Below are positions 13,867-26,956 of a stretch of 64,000 nt of DNA, piece after piece (the stretch's first letter is position 1; every line of letters starts with the position of its first letter). The stretch comes from Gordionus sp. m RMFG-2023 (taxonomy: Eukaryota > Nematomorpha > Gordioida > Chordodea > Parachordodidae). Location: NCBI RefSeq assembly GCF_954871325.1, contig NC_088776.1, positions 55,779,301 to 55,843,300 of the forward strand. The letters run 5' to 3'. The position numbers and the translations under genes are program-made. Under the pieces are notes generated by a model, which was given only the letters and a program-made list of their open reading frames with translations, did no database searches and had not been told where the DNA came from.

Positions 13867-14815
13867 GTTTAATGTCATAATTAATCCCTACACTTTCTAA
13901 TAAACAGAACATTTTATCCTCTATTTATTGGTCATCTGTCTTAATTATTTCAAAATACTCTGTGTCTTTTATATTAAATAACATTTTAATAAAAATTATT
14001 TTAGTCCCAGATACTTCAAGTAATATAAAGTTCTGATAAACAATAATTTGATATACCTATATAGAAATGCATATTATAAATCCATCTATATTTTTTGAAA
14101 AAATTTATAATTTCAAGTTGATCAATGAATGGGGTTGGTTTATTCTAAATTAATTTATTAATGAAATAAGATCGATTACTTTTAATACAAATACTATTTA
14201 CTTTAATTATTAAATATTACATTAATAATTATCAATATTACACACCATATGAATTGCATAAATTAAGAATACATTTTTTTCATTTCAAACAAAATCAGTA
14301 AGGGAGACTCTTATGAGCCCATTGAAAACTTTAAAATCTATGGTTTTAGAAAAAAAGAAGTTCAGATTTATGAATTTTAAACCAAATTTAGAAATTTTTA
14401 AGCTAAATAAAATTTTAATAAATATATTTTTTTATTAAATAAGCAAAATAATATGCTAAGTAATTTTTTAAAGAAATATAAATCTTATTATTTTTATTTA
14501 AGAAAAAAATGATCTAGTAATTTAAAATAATATTTTGCAATGTTTCTCCTAGAGTTTGAAATGCAAAAAAAGCGACTTTTTTTAAACCAAACGCTAGCTA
14601 TGTCTTATATGATATAAATACGGTTAAGGTTCAGAAAATTTTAATTATTATTTTACTGTTTAACATTTTAATAAGGCATCAATAGTTAATTGATTGTAAT
14701 TGCGTTATCATGAAAATAATTTATATAGTATAATAATAAAAAATAATATAAATTAATTGTATATTTTATAAAATTAGAATATTTATAACTTGTATTTTAT
14801 GTAATGTTGTAAAAT
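13867..14815. other. AT-rich stretch, nothing recognised
   Basis: No gene, repeat family or structured element stood out on either strand. Confidence 0.4.
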
Positions 14816-14905
14816 AACGCGTTCAGATTTAACGTGTTCATCAACAATTTTGGTTTTTTGAAAAAAATGATGAACGAAGTTCCTTTTATTTTAGACGAAC
14901 GCGTT
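14816..14905. repeat. Short inverted-repeat element (AACGCGTTC ends)
   Basis: A 90-bp unit with terminal inverted repeats AACGCGTTC and GAACGCGTT. It contains TGATGAACGAAGTTCC and TTTTATTTTAGACGAACGCG. A related copy sits at about 29255-29326. It is probably a tiny non-autonomous DNA element. Confidence 0.5.
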
Positions 14906-15200
14906 TGTTAGTTTAATTTATAAAATCTTCTCTTTATTCATTTGAAAATAATAAATATTATTAATTTAGTAATAATCCAAATTTTTTAAGAATAAAAGTT
15001 ATTTTTTAACTGTTTTCTTTATCATATTTTAATTCTTCTTAACTAGCCACTAGTTCAGAAAAGATTGATATAAAAATAAGGGCTAAAGGTATTTTTTTAA
15101 ATTTAGATTCATTACAAATATTTAGTTTATGAATTACTTAAATCAAATCACTTCAATAAACAAATATGGTCATATGTGAAAATCATCTAAAAGCGTCTAT

Positions 15201-15231
15201 TGTTAATATGTTCCATTTAGCATAAAGTAAT
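15201..15231 (+). mobile_element. Start of an LTR-like sequence
   Basis: TGTTAATATGTTCCATTTA followed by CATAAAGTAAT matches, with one mismatch over 31 bp, the reverse complement of 53283-53313, where it directly follows a purine-rich tract. This suggests the 5' tip of an LTR. The right boundary could not be fixed, and an internal roughly 85-bp near-duplication follows at about 15255-15370. Confidence 0.35.
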
Positions 15232-15749
15232 TACTTTACGGACTGATTTTTGTTATTTCTTTTACTTCACATTATAATATCTATTAACTTAATATTTACC
15301 ATAAAACAACCTATTTTATTATTTCTTTAATTTTACATTATAATACATCTATTAACTTAATAATTTCTTTTATTATTTTGATAATATTTTGGTCGATTAA
15401 CTTAAATTGATAACTTTGATAAATGATTGTTATTAGTATTTTATATTAACCGATTAAATAAATGCTTGTAAAAAGAATTGTTAAATTGAATAACATATGT
15501 GAAATTTGTTAAAGACAGCAGTTAAAAATTTTAATAAAATTAATATTCATATTCATATTCATATAACTTTTTTATTTATTGTCTTACTCCCTGCCTACCT
15601 TTAACATAAATAAAGAACCTATTTTGACTTTCAATGATGGCTTAATAGTTAGACATCATTTAAAATATTTCTTAATAGATTTACATATAATTTAAAATAT
15701 TTTTTTTTATTCTTTCTATAATTTTTTATAAATAAAATATAGTTATAAA

Positions 15750-18284
15750 TGTTGTGACTTGTGATTGTATTATTTTGATTAAAGATCTTGTGTATATAAA
15801 TTTGAATATTTACGGAAAATTGTTTTTTTCTATAAAGTTGAATAATTAGATTTCATGAATCGATACGGTGAGACAAGGAGATATGTCAAACTGTATTCTA
15901 ATTAAAAAAAAAATTCCAGAAGAACGTAAGAATATTTAAAGAAAGGTAAGAATATTTAAAGAAAAGTAAGAAAATTTTTTAGACAAATAAGTATTTTAAA
16001 AAGCGTTTAAAATTGGATAAAAAGGAGATTTAAATTTATTTTTAAAGAGGTAGATTGAAAAATAAAAAATATTTTATGGTAGCTTAGTATTAAAAACAAA
16101 TTATAAAGATAGCTTTCATAGTAGAGAAAATATAAAGAAGTTTGTGTTTTAGTTAGTTAAAGGTGATAATTTATGGAATTAACAGATAAGTTACTGGTAA
16201 ACTTAGAAACCAACGGAATCTAATTTGGACTATAAGATATTTTAGATTTAAGAATTATTTTATGTTATTAAGTAATTGATCAGTAGAGATAACTATAAAG
16301 AAAAGGAAACATTTAAAATTCTGTGAATAAGATTAGAGACTAAGACGAATATACATTTATTGTAAGAAAATAGTTGATGTTGTAATTAAATTCTTATGGA
16401 AGATTTACGTTTAACTTTTATTTTAAGGGCTGCGAGAGATAAAACAGCCTCAAGGATCTGATATGTGAAGGTAGTATATTAGGTTGTTGATTAACCAAAA
16501 ATCCTAATAAAGAGAAACGGCTTTCGTCATTAGAAAATTTATGCCGCAATCGAGCTCATTTAGAGATCATGATCATTGATAAGAATTGAAATCAATTATG
16601 CATCATTATTCTAATAATAGCAGAAAGAAAAACATGCTTAGAAATATATGTCCCTCATCAACGTGTGTTGAAAACTTTAATGATTTTAGATTTCATTAGT
16701 TGTTCAAAAACGTGGGTGTGAAAACCCTAATGATATAGTTCAGTGGTTGTTCAACAACGTAGGTATGAAAAACTATAATAATTATACTTCATTAGTTTTC
16801 AACAATTCGAAAAAAGATTATATATTTCTGCAGTTTTTATCAAAGGATGTAAAAGGTATAGAGAAGCAAAAATTAAATAGGTATTATATTTTGCTTTAAA
16901 GACATGAGCGCCCAAAAGCATATAAAGTAGGAGGAAATTTTTTTTTAAAAAAAACGATATATTTATATTATGGGTAAATATTTTAGATACAAGATATTGA
17001 AGAGAATTTTAGATTCAGATTCAGCTTTAGACATGGTTGACAAAAGATGTAGATTGATAGCTAAAGGACAACTACCTGCAGATGTTTCAAGAAGATATGA
17101 TTGCTTCATTGAGTGTAAAGGGGTGGTAGAATTTGATATAAATATATAATTTATTTATTATTTTGACTATATATTATTATTATTTTAAAATTTAATTTAG
17201 AGAAAAAAGTAAGAAAATATTTTGAAGTTAAGAAATTTAATAGAATATGCATAACCTTACACATTATGGACATATGATATATTTCATTGGCATATTGAAC
17301 TATGTAGTTTAAATTTCAGAATAAATGTAAGAAAAAGTGATAAAATAGTTCATAAGTCATAAAGGATTAAATATATTATTTTAGGGATCAAGTGAGAATA
17401 AAGACAAAGTCGATATTTAGGAAATGTCGTAGAAGACCCGAAAGTCTAAAAGAGATATACGATTACAAGAATTATGCCAACGTTAAAAACAAACTACTAG
17501 ATAGAACAGATATTCGAGACATTCATACTGCAACGTTAATCGCTTACTAATATCGCCAATTGTTTACGGAAACTTTAGTCTAAAATACGAAAGTTGACGA
17601 TCATAGAGACCAGAATTATTACAATCGTTAATAGCAGACAAATTATCGTCAAACGTTTACAGAAATAAAGAGCCAATCGGTTAATACAAAAGTACGTTAG
17701 AAATAGGCGACTAGCAAGAACAACTGGCTAATACTTTCAAGTTACAATCGTTAATCGTTAGCAAAAGTCATCAAATGGTTACAGAAATAAAGCGCTAATC
17801 CGTCACTACCAAACGTTAGAAACAAGCAAAGACTATAATAATTTATCTAGAATTCAAAACGCTTTAGAAGAAGCAAAGATGGTAAAGAAAAAATAGTATT
17901 AATGGATAATCGTTGACTAGCAATCGTGGATCGTTTAAAAGCAAGAGTTAATCTGGTTCGTCAATTACTGATATCAAGAGCTATGACAGAAAATAGGATC
18001 CCAGAATTTCAAAATATTATCGGATACAAACAATCCTTAGAAGTGAAGAATACTAGACAATGGACAATCATCTTTAGAACATTAAAGATTAAGCAGAATA
18101 GATTTGGTGGAGATACAAGATCAGTAAAGTCAAAATCGAAAAAAGTTGATCATTCGTTAAGGGGTGGGTCTGACTGAAGTGGAAGGGTGTTGTGATTGTA
18201 TTATTTTGATTAAAGATCTTGTGTATATATTGAATATTTAAGGAAAATAGTTTTTTATCTATAAAGTTGAATATTTAGAGTTCA
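15750..18284 (+). mobile_element. Decayed short LTR element (2.5 kb)
   Basis: Direct terminal repeats of about 100 bp (15750-15855 and 18188-18284) both start TGTTGTGA and end TTCA. They share ATTGTATTATTTTGATTAAA and the AAGATCTTGTGTATA block. A purine-rich tract, GAAGTGGAAGGG, sits directly before the downstream repeat, as expected for a polypurine tract. Flanking 5-mers do not form a clear target duplication. The interior shows no domain I can name and includes a tandem array of diverged units at about 17530-17830. It is a broken or non-autonomous LTR fossil, probably old. Confidence 0.6.
17530..17830. repeat. Diverged roughly 100-bp tandem units inside the LTR element
   Basis: Recurring blocks TTACAATCGTTAAT, then CAAA(C/T)G(T/G)TTACAGAAATAAAG and ACGTTAGAAA appear twice clearly and once weakly, in the same order and spacing. 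Confidence 0.6.
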
Positions 18285-18423
18285 TGTAAAATTTATATGT
18301 ATATTGTTAATAATAAGACGGTAAATAATGATACTATATATATATGGTTTTATATAGAAAGAGAAGATATTCTTTCTTTTTTACTTTTATTTTATTTTTT
18401 TTACTTTTTCTTATATTAATTTT

Positions 18424-18655
18424 TATTTTTCTTTTATTTTTGGTTATGTTTTCGCTTTATATTTAATTATAATTAATTATTAGTAATTAATAAAGATTTA
18501 AATTTTATAGTTTATTATTTAATTATATTTCTTTATATTTTTCTTTTATTTTTGGTTATGTTTTCGCTTTATATTTAATTATAATTAATTATTAGTAATT
18601 AATAAAGATTTAAATTTTATAGTTTATTATTTAATTATATTTCTTTATATTTTTA
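18424..18655. repeat. 112-bp perfect tandem duplication
   Basis: Two identical 112-bp units, 18424-18535 and 18536-18647, each containing GGTTATGTTTTCGCTTTATA. Lack of divergence implies a recent event or an assembly artefact. Confidence 0.9.
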
Positions 18656-19060
18656 TTTTATTTTTTAGGCTCAACCTTTCATTATTTGACAATAAATATC
18701 AGGAATAACGTCGTTTTAAGAAGTATTTTATTAGGCTATGGGTGATTGCCTATACCTCTTTTATTGTTGGAGAGAGTGGCCTGAGACCACTAATTTAAAC
18801 GTCATTTTTTCCTTATTTTTTTTTATGAATTCATATGCTTTTAAAGATTCAGAATTAAAAATAGCTTTTGACCGTAAAATATGGAAGATCTTCGGTATAT
18901 TAGTTTAATAAGATAAATGTGTGGGAAACTGTATAAGCCCCCATATTATTTAAATTTATTATAAGTGGCTTGAAAAAGTTTTTAACTGATAAGTAACCTC
19001 CAACTGGTTAGCCAAAATGTGTCTCGCCCATAACCTAAAGGCATAACAGTTGGGAGGTAA

Positions 19061-19345
19061 GCTAACAGAATTCTGTTTTGTCGACGTTTAGGAGAAGGCC
19101 TATGTCTGGCCCATCTGTTTGTAAAATTTCTAAGGCTTTGGCTACCTCTTCTGGACTACCGATTATAATCTCGTCATCTATGTACCAGAGATTGCTGACA
19201 TCTGCTTATAATTTTTTTGCTAGATTGACTATTCTTAGAGAGAATAATATCGAACCTAGGGGATCGCCTTGTTGAATTCTTTCTGTGGAAGAAAAACTAT
19301 ATTCCCAATATTGTAAGATGGAGGGATTCGCATAGAAATTTAAAA
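19061..19345 (-). pseudogene. LINE-type reverse transcriptase fragment
   Basis: Minus-strand frame containing RT motifs in order: ERIQQGDPLGSILFSL (motif B region), then NLWYIDDEIIIGS (motif C, the catalytic YIDD with the preceding W), then LLLNVDKTEF (motif D/E). This QQGDPLG...WYxDD...LNxxKTE layout is typical of a non-LTR-type RT family. One in-frame stop lies after LAKKL. The upstream fingers and all flanking domains are missing, so this is a dead fragment. Fragments from the C-terminal end of what looks like the same family occur at 28938-29060 and 63792-64000. Confidence 0.8.
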
Positions 19346-20293
19346 TGTACTAGAGTAACCTGTGTAGTATATTATCATTTTTTTCAAAAAATAAAATTTG
19401 TTTAAAGGGGGTTTCCCGACATGCGCAATAGGTTTAATTCAGCCTCCAAAATTAAAATTAAATTGGGAAGTTGAATTATTAACATTGTCATACCTAGATA
19501 TAGGGTGCAGAAAAAAATTAATTAAACAAATTTTTTGCCCATTTTAAATTCCCTTTATTGCGCTTAAAAATATGTAAATTAGTAATTTGTATTAGGCCTA
19601 ATTTTTTATGCAATTGTCCGCCCAGGCGCAATCGCAGAACAAAAATTTATTTATCTATCTCGAAATTCCGAACCAAAATAAAAATATAATTAGTTGTCTA
19701 TCAAGTCTTAGTTCATTTAAATTATAGAAATTAATTTTTTTCCAATAGAACATAATCAAGTTTTTGTTCATTCTACAAACAAAATAGAATATATTGGCAC
19801 CTTGTTACTTGCATATATTTTAAAATAATTTAACTTTATTTAAAAATTTTAGGCCAACCCAGCCCGACCTAAAATTCATTTTTAAAATATTATACTCTAC
19901 CCAATTTGAACTAATTATTTTTAAAGAAATAGATTCAGCCTGGCTCAAAGTCCGTTTAAGCCAGTTATGTGCCTATTTTTGCAGTTTTCTAATTAAAATT
20001 GGAACAAGGAAAAAATTGGTGATCAAAATAGCATTTATTTTATCCTTTAAAATTATTAAAATTCATCTTAGAAATTTTTTCTTACTATTTAAAACAAAGA
20101 GGCTGACTAATTTTATGGTATATATAAATAAGAATACAAAGATTAAAAGAAGAAACAAATATTTGCGAACTATTTTATGAATTTAATATATTTAACATTT
20201 AAAAATAAAATTTATAAGAAAAAACATGTATGTTTAAAAAAAAATACTTGATAAAATAAACTTCCTGATTTCTATTAATTATTTTTTAACAGG
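19346..20293. other. AT-rich stretch, nothing recognised
   Basis: No gene or repeat identified between the LINE fragment and the hAT target duplication. Confidence 0.4.
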
Positions 20294-20873
20294 AATTGCT
20301 GCATTGGCGTCACTAGTGGAAAGAGGGCGGGGAAAGAGCTCTAGCCCTCTGAAAAATTTGAATAGCCCCCTGAAGCAAAAAAAATGTTTTTTAATGGCTC
20401 CCTGAACGATTTCTTTTATAATTTTATTGAGTAATAATTAGATTTAATTTTATTATTTTAAAATTAATAAGACTATCTAAATTTTTATTAAATGAATATT
20501 ATTAATTATTAAATTAGATTATTACATATAAGTTATAATTTCACTATGTCAACTTGCAATCAAATTCTCTGTTCAAAATAGAATACCTATATCACTCACA
20601 CTAAATATTAATTTAGCATTAACAGTTGAAGCTTAATTGACTTTTATTATTTATATATTATACAACCCTAATTAAATAATATAATAATTTATTAATTGAA
20701 AATTATCAAATTTAATATTGTAATTAGCCGAGTTCAAAATCATTAATCAACTATATTATTCATATTTAAATGTCTTTTTCTTTATTTTCAACGTCCAAAT
20801 AAGTATAAGAGATTTCTTTATAAAAAGTAAGTTATAGTCTATAATTCTTTATTATATTAATTGGTTATAAACT

Positions 20874-21154
20874 TGAAGTAAGCTATTAAATTAATTATTT
20901 TTTAAAATATTTTATTATTATTCTATCTTAAAGAACTAAAAATATATCAGTATATATATATAAAAGTTAATTGAAAAATATAACAAATGTTTACAATCAA
21001 GTTTAGTGAATAATAAGTAAATTAAAAATAACCAAAGTCGACTATGGTAATTGAAATAGTTAAATTATATCAAACATAACAATTAATAATATAAGATTAA
21101 CTATTTAAATTTAGATTAATTATTTAAAATATTTAAATATATGATCAATCAACA
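20874..21154 (-). repeat. 3' LTR of the Ty3/Gypsy element
   Basis: 281 bp. In element sense it begins TGTTGATTGATC and ends GCTTACTTCA. It is longer than its partner by an AT-rich segment near its start. Confidence 0.92.
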
Positions 21155-21170
21155 TTCCCCCTCTTCTACA
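21155..21170 (-). promoter_or_regulatory. Polypurine tract
   Basis: In element sense TAGAAGAGGGGGAA directly abuts the TG of the 3' LTR, the expected position for the plus-strand primer. Confidence 0.85.
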
Positions 21171-21699
21171 AAGAACGATGCTTCTTCTCAGCAGTCATCG
21201 AGAGCTTGTTGTCCTAGAAGTTTTTCCCGTTTCGATTGTACTCGGTTTCTTCTTTGTTAGCGCATAAGTCTCAAATGTTCTCGTAGGCTTGATTCTATCA
21301 CGTAGGTTTGATAAAATCGTTTATTAGAGTTGCGTGAGTTTGTACGTTTTTTATAGGCTTGAATCAATCGCGTAGGTTTGATAAAATCGTTGAACGTTAT
21401 CGTTGGCTTGATATCCTTATCGTATGTTGTTCACATTTCTCAAAATTGTTATTATCATGTTTCATAATTAATCCAGTCGAATATTGGAATTTGGAATAAA
21501 TCGGAATATGTAATTTGGAATAGTTGATCAAATCAAATATATGAATAATATGCACGAATAAAATTTTAAATTTCGGAATAATAAAATATGTAATAAGGAA
21601 TGATAATTTATGGAATGAGGAATAAAATTTTAATCCAGAATAAGGAATGATAAATCATAATGATTATTATATTATTTTTTAGGTGTTAAGTTAATCATA

Positions 21700-21780
21700 G
21701 CGTTTTATACTTTTTAGCGTTTTATATTTTTTTTGCGTTTTATATTTTTTGCGTTTTATATTTTTTGCGTTTTATATTTT
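21700..21780. repeat. 16-17-bp tandem repeat, about 5 units
   Basis: Five copies of GCGTTTTATATTTTT with small length changes, between the integrase region and the polypurine tract of the LTR element. Confidence 0.85.
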
Positions 21781-22560
21781 TAAATTTTAAGCACGTAATC
21801 TTTTAAGTAATCAGGTTTATTTTTAATTCTTATTGGTCTAGTAATTGGTATCTTAATCTCATTCTTCGTGTCCACATTTCCCCCCTTAGAGGAATTCTTA
21901 GGGTCAATTTCATAATATTTTAAACTGTTATAACATTCTCTTTTCCTTAACTGATCAAGATGCCTTCTTACTATCTCTTTATCAGTATAAACTTGGAACA
22001 TGGTGTTACTCTCTTTAAGCTTGATGCTGCCTTTGCACCACGTATCATCACCCTGTTTCTTATACCAAACATAGTCTCCTATATTAAAAGTTCGATTTCG
22101 TGGTAACGATTTGTTGACTTCATCAACTTTATCCTCCAAAGGTTTTAATAAATCCCATTTTATTCTAATGTCGCGGTTAAACATTCTCTTGGAAGGTGTA
22201 ATTCCCGTAGTGTCATTCGGCGTGTTTCTATAGTTGAACAAAAATCTGTTTAGTGCAGTTTCTAAGTCAATTTTATATTTCTTTTCATGTGAGCTTTAAA
22301 TGTTCTCACCATGCGTTCGGCTTGTCCATTAGATTGCTGATGGTAGGCCGACGTTAGCACATGTTTTATACCATAATTGCTGCAAAATTTTTTAAAATCT
22401 TTGCTCGTGAAATTGGTACCATTATCTGTAACAATGGTTTCAGGTATACCAAATAGTGAAATAGTTTTATAAATTTTCTTTAACGTGAATTCAGTCGTAA
22501 TACTCTTTACCGGAACTATAACCGGAAATTTACTATAAGCATCAACGATTATCAACCAAT
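21780..22560 (-). pseudogene. Integrase region of the Ty3/Gypsy element (fossil)
   Basis: The core carries the DDE signature in order: IIVDAYSKFPVIVPV, IVTDNGTNFTSKDF and HHQQSNGQAERMVR-like text (here AYHQQSNGQAERMV). Downstream in element sense is the C-terminal part with NIGDYVWYKK, typical of Ty3/Gypsy integrase tails. Cut-off zinc-binding sequence precedes the core. Broken, treated as a fossil. Confidence 0.9.
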
Positions 22561-22782
22561 TCTTTGTAAAAAATGGACCCGCATAATCTATGTGTATCCT
22601 TTCAAATGGTTTAGTTGCTGCTACACATGGATTTTGTATTTTATTTGGATTGTCAGATAAATATTACAATCATCGCAACTTTTGACTTCCATATCAATGT
22701 CGTTGACCATACCAGACCACCACATACAATCTGGCTAAGGATTTAATTTTACCTGCTCCCAAATGACTTTCGTGTAACGCCT

Positions 22783-24240
22783 TCAGTATGTTCTTTCACA
22801 GACTTGATAGAATATTATTTTGTCGCTTTTGTATAGACAATCTTTAATGATACTTAGTTCGTATTCAATATTTTCATAAATTTTATTTTGGATAGGCACA
22901 TTATTTCTTATGTCATTCATAACTTGAGATAGTTCAAAATCTTTGGATGTTTGATCGCGTATTTGGTCAAAACTCAGATGTATATCGCCAAAGTCATTTA
23001 TAATCGCGATATCATCAATAACGTCATCCACACCTACTTGTGGTAATCTCGAGAGGCAATCAGGAACGACATTATATTTGCCAGCTTTAAACTTGATGTT
23101 AAAGTCGTAACGCCCAAAATTATATTCCACTTTTGTAATCTTAAGGACATGGTACTATTATCTTTCAGTCCTTTGGTAAAAATATGGATTAATGGCTTGT
23201 GGTCGGTTATAATAGTAAACTTAATCCTTATCAAGTATTCTTAGAATCTCTTGATTGCAAACATAATGGCCAGAGCTTCACGCTTAATATTGGTATAGTT
23301 TATTTCGGATTTTGCTAAAGTTCTCGATGCAAAAGCTATCGGTTTTTCTTTGCCATCTTTTTCAGTGTGAAACAAAACAGCTCCCAAACTACTTCATCCG
23401 TTGCAATTCCAATAGGTAAATGAGGATTAAAGTACGTCAAAGCTGAGGAAGACTAATCAATGTCTTTAGATCATCAAAACTTTTGGAGTGTTCTAAATTC
23501 CACTCCCATTTTTCTTTGTTGACAATCTTGTATAAAGGATCAGCTATTTCAGCAAAGTTGTTCAAAAATTTTCTGTAGTAACCGGCCATACCTAGAAACG
23601 TTGACAATTCCGCGGCTGATTTTGATTCCGGCATTTTAACGATCGCCTCGATCTTGTCATGGTTGGGGTGGATCCCATTGGCGTCGATGTCGTGTCCTAA
23701 GAACCTTAGACTTTTTTTGAAAAATAAGATTTTTGCAAAATTAGGCACTAAGCCATGAGATAATATTCTTTCAAAAACCTTCTTTATGTTGTTGAAATGA
23801 ACTTCGTCACTACTTCCCGTTATTAGTAGATCATCAATATAAAATACGACATCTTTCATGTCACCGAAAATTTGATCCATAATTTGTTGAAAAATCGCAG
23901 ATGAAGTCTTTAACCCAAAAGGAAGTCTGGTAAACCGGTAGTACCCCCTGTGTGTAGATATAGTTAATATGTCTCTGCAGGTTTCTTCGATGGGAATTTG
24001 TAGGAACGCATCCTTGAAATCTATCTTGGTGAACTTCTTCCCTTCCTTGAGCTTAGCTATAAGATCGTTTATTCTTGGAAGTGGGTATCTGAAGTCCACA
24101 AGGGCTGGGTTGACAGTGTCTTTGAAGTCGGCGCAAACCCTAACGCTCCCATTATCCTTGTAGACAGCGGTTATCGGACTTGCCCATCGGACATCTGTTA
24201 CCGGCTCAATGACTCCATCTACTATCCATCTCGTAAGTTC
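22783..24240 (-). pseudogene. Reverse transcriptase / RNase H region of the Ty3/Gypsy element (fossil)
   Basis: RT motifs in order: FTKIDFKDAFLQIPI, RLPFGLKTSSAIFQQIMD and FYIDDLLITG (catalytic YIDD), then FLGMAGYYRKFLNNFA of the connection. RNase H-type ITDHKPL follows. Order RT-RH-IN defines Ty3/Gypsy rather than Copia. Broken. Confidence 0.92.
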
Positions 24241-25930
24241 TATAGTAAAGGGTCTATCTTTGAATAAGGTAACTGTCTAGGTGGTATGATTTTCGGTTTG
24301 GCGTCATTACGTAGATATATCTTGACATTCCCTTTGTTGATCCGTTTTTTAGTCAGTTTAGATTCGCAATCTTTTATTAATTTCTTTATTTCATCTTCAT
24401 AGTTGGTATCAATGTTTGCTATAAATTTGTTCAAAATATTACTTAAGGCTTTAATCCACATACGTCCCAATAGCGCATTTTTATTAGATTTAACGACCAC
24501 GGCTTGCAAGTGTTTGGTGATACCTTCGTAGGTTACTTTAACTTGAGTGACGCCAATAATTTTGATTAAGTTTCCATCATAAGCTGTGAGTTGTAGAGTG
24601 GACTTTTTAAGATCTTTAATACCTATTTGTTTAGCCATATCATGAGGTATAATTGTAAACTTGGATCCCGTATCAACCTGCATAGTAACAGCAGCATCAT
24701 TTACTTTTAAAGTAGTCATGAACGCATTATCATTAAGTTTAAACTCAGTTAAATTGTTGACATTAAAATCACTACCATTATTATTTTGTGTAGGGTTATT
24801 TTTTTCTTCAACAATCTCTTCAATGTTCATGTTACAATTGATGTTACTTTGATTCATGTCATTATATAGTAATTGTTTTCTTTGATTAATATTTTGATTA
24901 TAATTTTTCCACGTATTATTTTCTCCATTATTGTTGTTATTGTAGGATTGATATTGATAACCATATCGATTATTATATTGACTCTGATTTCTTTGATTGT
25001 TGTAAAGCCCAGGAATTGTTTCTCCCATTGTAATTATTGTTTTGCCAAGTACCTCTACCATAATTGTTTGAATTGTTATTGTAATCTTGCCGAGTGTTGT
25101 TCCTACCGTAATTGTTTGAATTATAGTTAAAATCTTGCCGAGCGTTGTTCCTACCGTTATTGTTTAAATTATAGTTAAAATTTTGCCGAGCGTTGTTCCT
25201 ACCAAAATTGTTTGAATTGTAGTTGTTTGAAGATTGGTTATTAATACAATTTCTAGAGTGACCCTCGTTATTTCGGAAATTACTGTTTTGGTAGTTTCTG
25301 CTATTTATATCACTTGGCCTAAAATTATTATGATTCCCCTTACTATTAAAAGTTTTAGAATCATTTTTTATAAAATTTTCGTTTTTATCTATATAATTTG
25401 TATCGCTAATCTCCGGCTTAACATTGCTGCCATCTAACTCAACTCCTAATTTCATCATCTTATCTAAGCCTTCGTGCTTATGTTTATTTAACTTCCTTCT
25501 GATATTATCATTTAAAGAACAAGTTATTAATTTCTCAATCATTCTCGTATCGTTATCAAAATCGCATTTTTTATGAAGTTTTGAAATCCTAAAATAAAAA
25601 GTATGGAAGGACTCATCGGCACCCTGTACCGCTAAGTTAAAGTTTTTTATATTAACATGTCCTCACTTGGAATTATTAGTTTCAATTTACCAAAAACAAT
25701 ATTAAAGGCTTTTAACTGTGCTTTAGAACATATCGACGTAACTTGGTCTACAATTTCAAAGCTACATAGTAGTGTCCTAACTTTAGATGAGTCTGACTCA
25801 ATATGTCCCTCAAAGTATGTTTCAATTAGGTTAAGATAAGTCTCAGATAATTTTCCTGATAACTTGGGAAATTTAGGAACATATTGAGTGTGTGTAAGAG
25901 TTAATTTTTGTCCATGATAAAATTTTATTT
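24240..25930 (-). pseudogene. Gag-like and protease region of the Ty3/Gypsy element (fossil)
   Basis: The protease is recognised by AVTMQVDTGSKFTIIPHDMA, the retroviral-type aspartyl DTGS site. Upstream in element sense is an Asn/Arg-rich linker containing three 16-residue repeats of the type GRNNARQDFNYNSNNY, taking the place of a clear zinc knuckle, and a Gag-like region out to about 25930. Broken. Confidence 0.8.
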
Positions 25931-26939
25931 AAATAAAGTAAACTTTCAATATTTAAAATCGTAAAAGCAAAACATTGTAGTCCATTAAAATCAAATTTAA
26001 GTTGTCTAATAAATTTTAATTTTAATCAAGAGAATATGGTCCACTAAGTTTCAATAGTTTATAAAAATTCTAATTCAAATTCGAAAGAGGGTTTAGTCCA
26101 CTAAGTATTAATTTGAACTATCTATAAATATCTAGACTTGATTCGTCACAAAGAATTTCATACTACTTTAAGTTATGAAGGAAAATTAAAAAAAATTTTA
26201 TTGATATTCTATAGACTGTCTGTTAAGCATCGCATAAATTTATATTTAATAACGTAACATAGGGAAAATTTTCTATACCCTATAAATGTAGTATGTCAAA
26301 TATATAAAGTGTATAATGTTTGCAAAGATATTTAAGATTTAACATTTAATTTCTAATATTCCATAATTGCACAAAATATAAAAATGAATTTATTTTCATC
26401 AAAAACGTAAGGCTTTCCATTAAGAGACGTATAAGTATTGATCATCTCTCGGAGGGTTTTAAAGTAAAAGTGAATTTCATTCGATTTCGGACATAAGAGA
26501 ATCTACTGCATCCTCCCATTTCCCTCAACATCTTATCAATAATTATGCAGTGCGGTATGTTAAAAGCTTTGAAACAAAACATCCTAACGTAGAAATTGAA
26601 AGATTTTGATGAAAAACTATTTTTTATCATATTACTCTTTTATTTATATATATATATTTTATTTTATTTATTTTTTTTACCTTTAATAATTTTGTAAATT
26701 TGGATCAAATTTTGACTATCGAAAAGAAAAGTCAAAAAAATTTTATATGTCCTTTTATCATCTCCAATATCGAACGACGAATTTGATAAGTAATTCCTTT
26801 ACTTTTATTTTTACAAAAGAAATCGACAAAAAAAACGGATAAATTCTTTTATAATTTTATTTTCAAGGTAAGGATATAATTTTAATTTTTAAACTTTTAA
26901 TATATTTTTTTTAAAAAAAGAAAACGAAGAAACGTACCA

Positions 26940-26956
26940 CCGTAACCGGGGCACCA
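26940..26956 (-). promoter_or_regulatory. Primer binding site
   Basis: Directly after the 5' LTR in element sense lies TGGTGCCCCGG, complementary to a tRNA 3' end of the form CCGGGGCACCA. The identity of the tRNA was not assigned. Confidence 0.75.

Noticed and set aside
24661-25437. Hydrophobic open frames on the plus strand, for example 24873-25130
   Set aside because: Antisense shadows of the Asn-rich Gag-like region; AAT/ATT codons read as Ile/Leu on the other strand.
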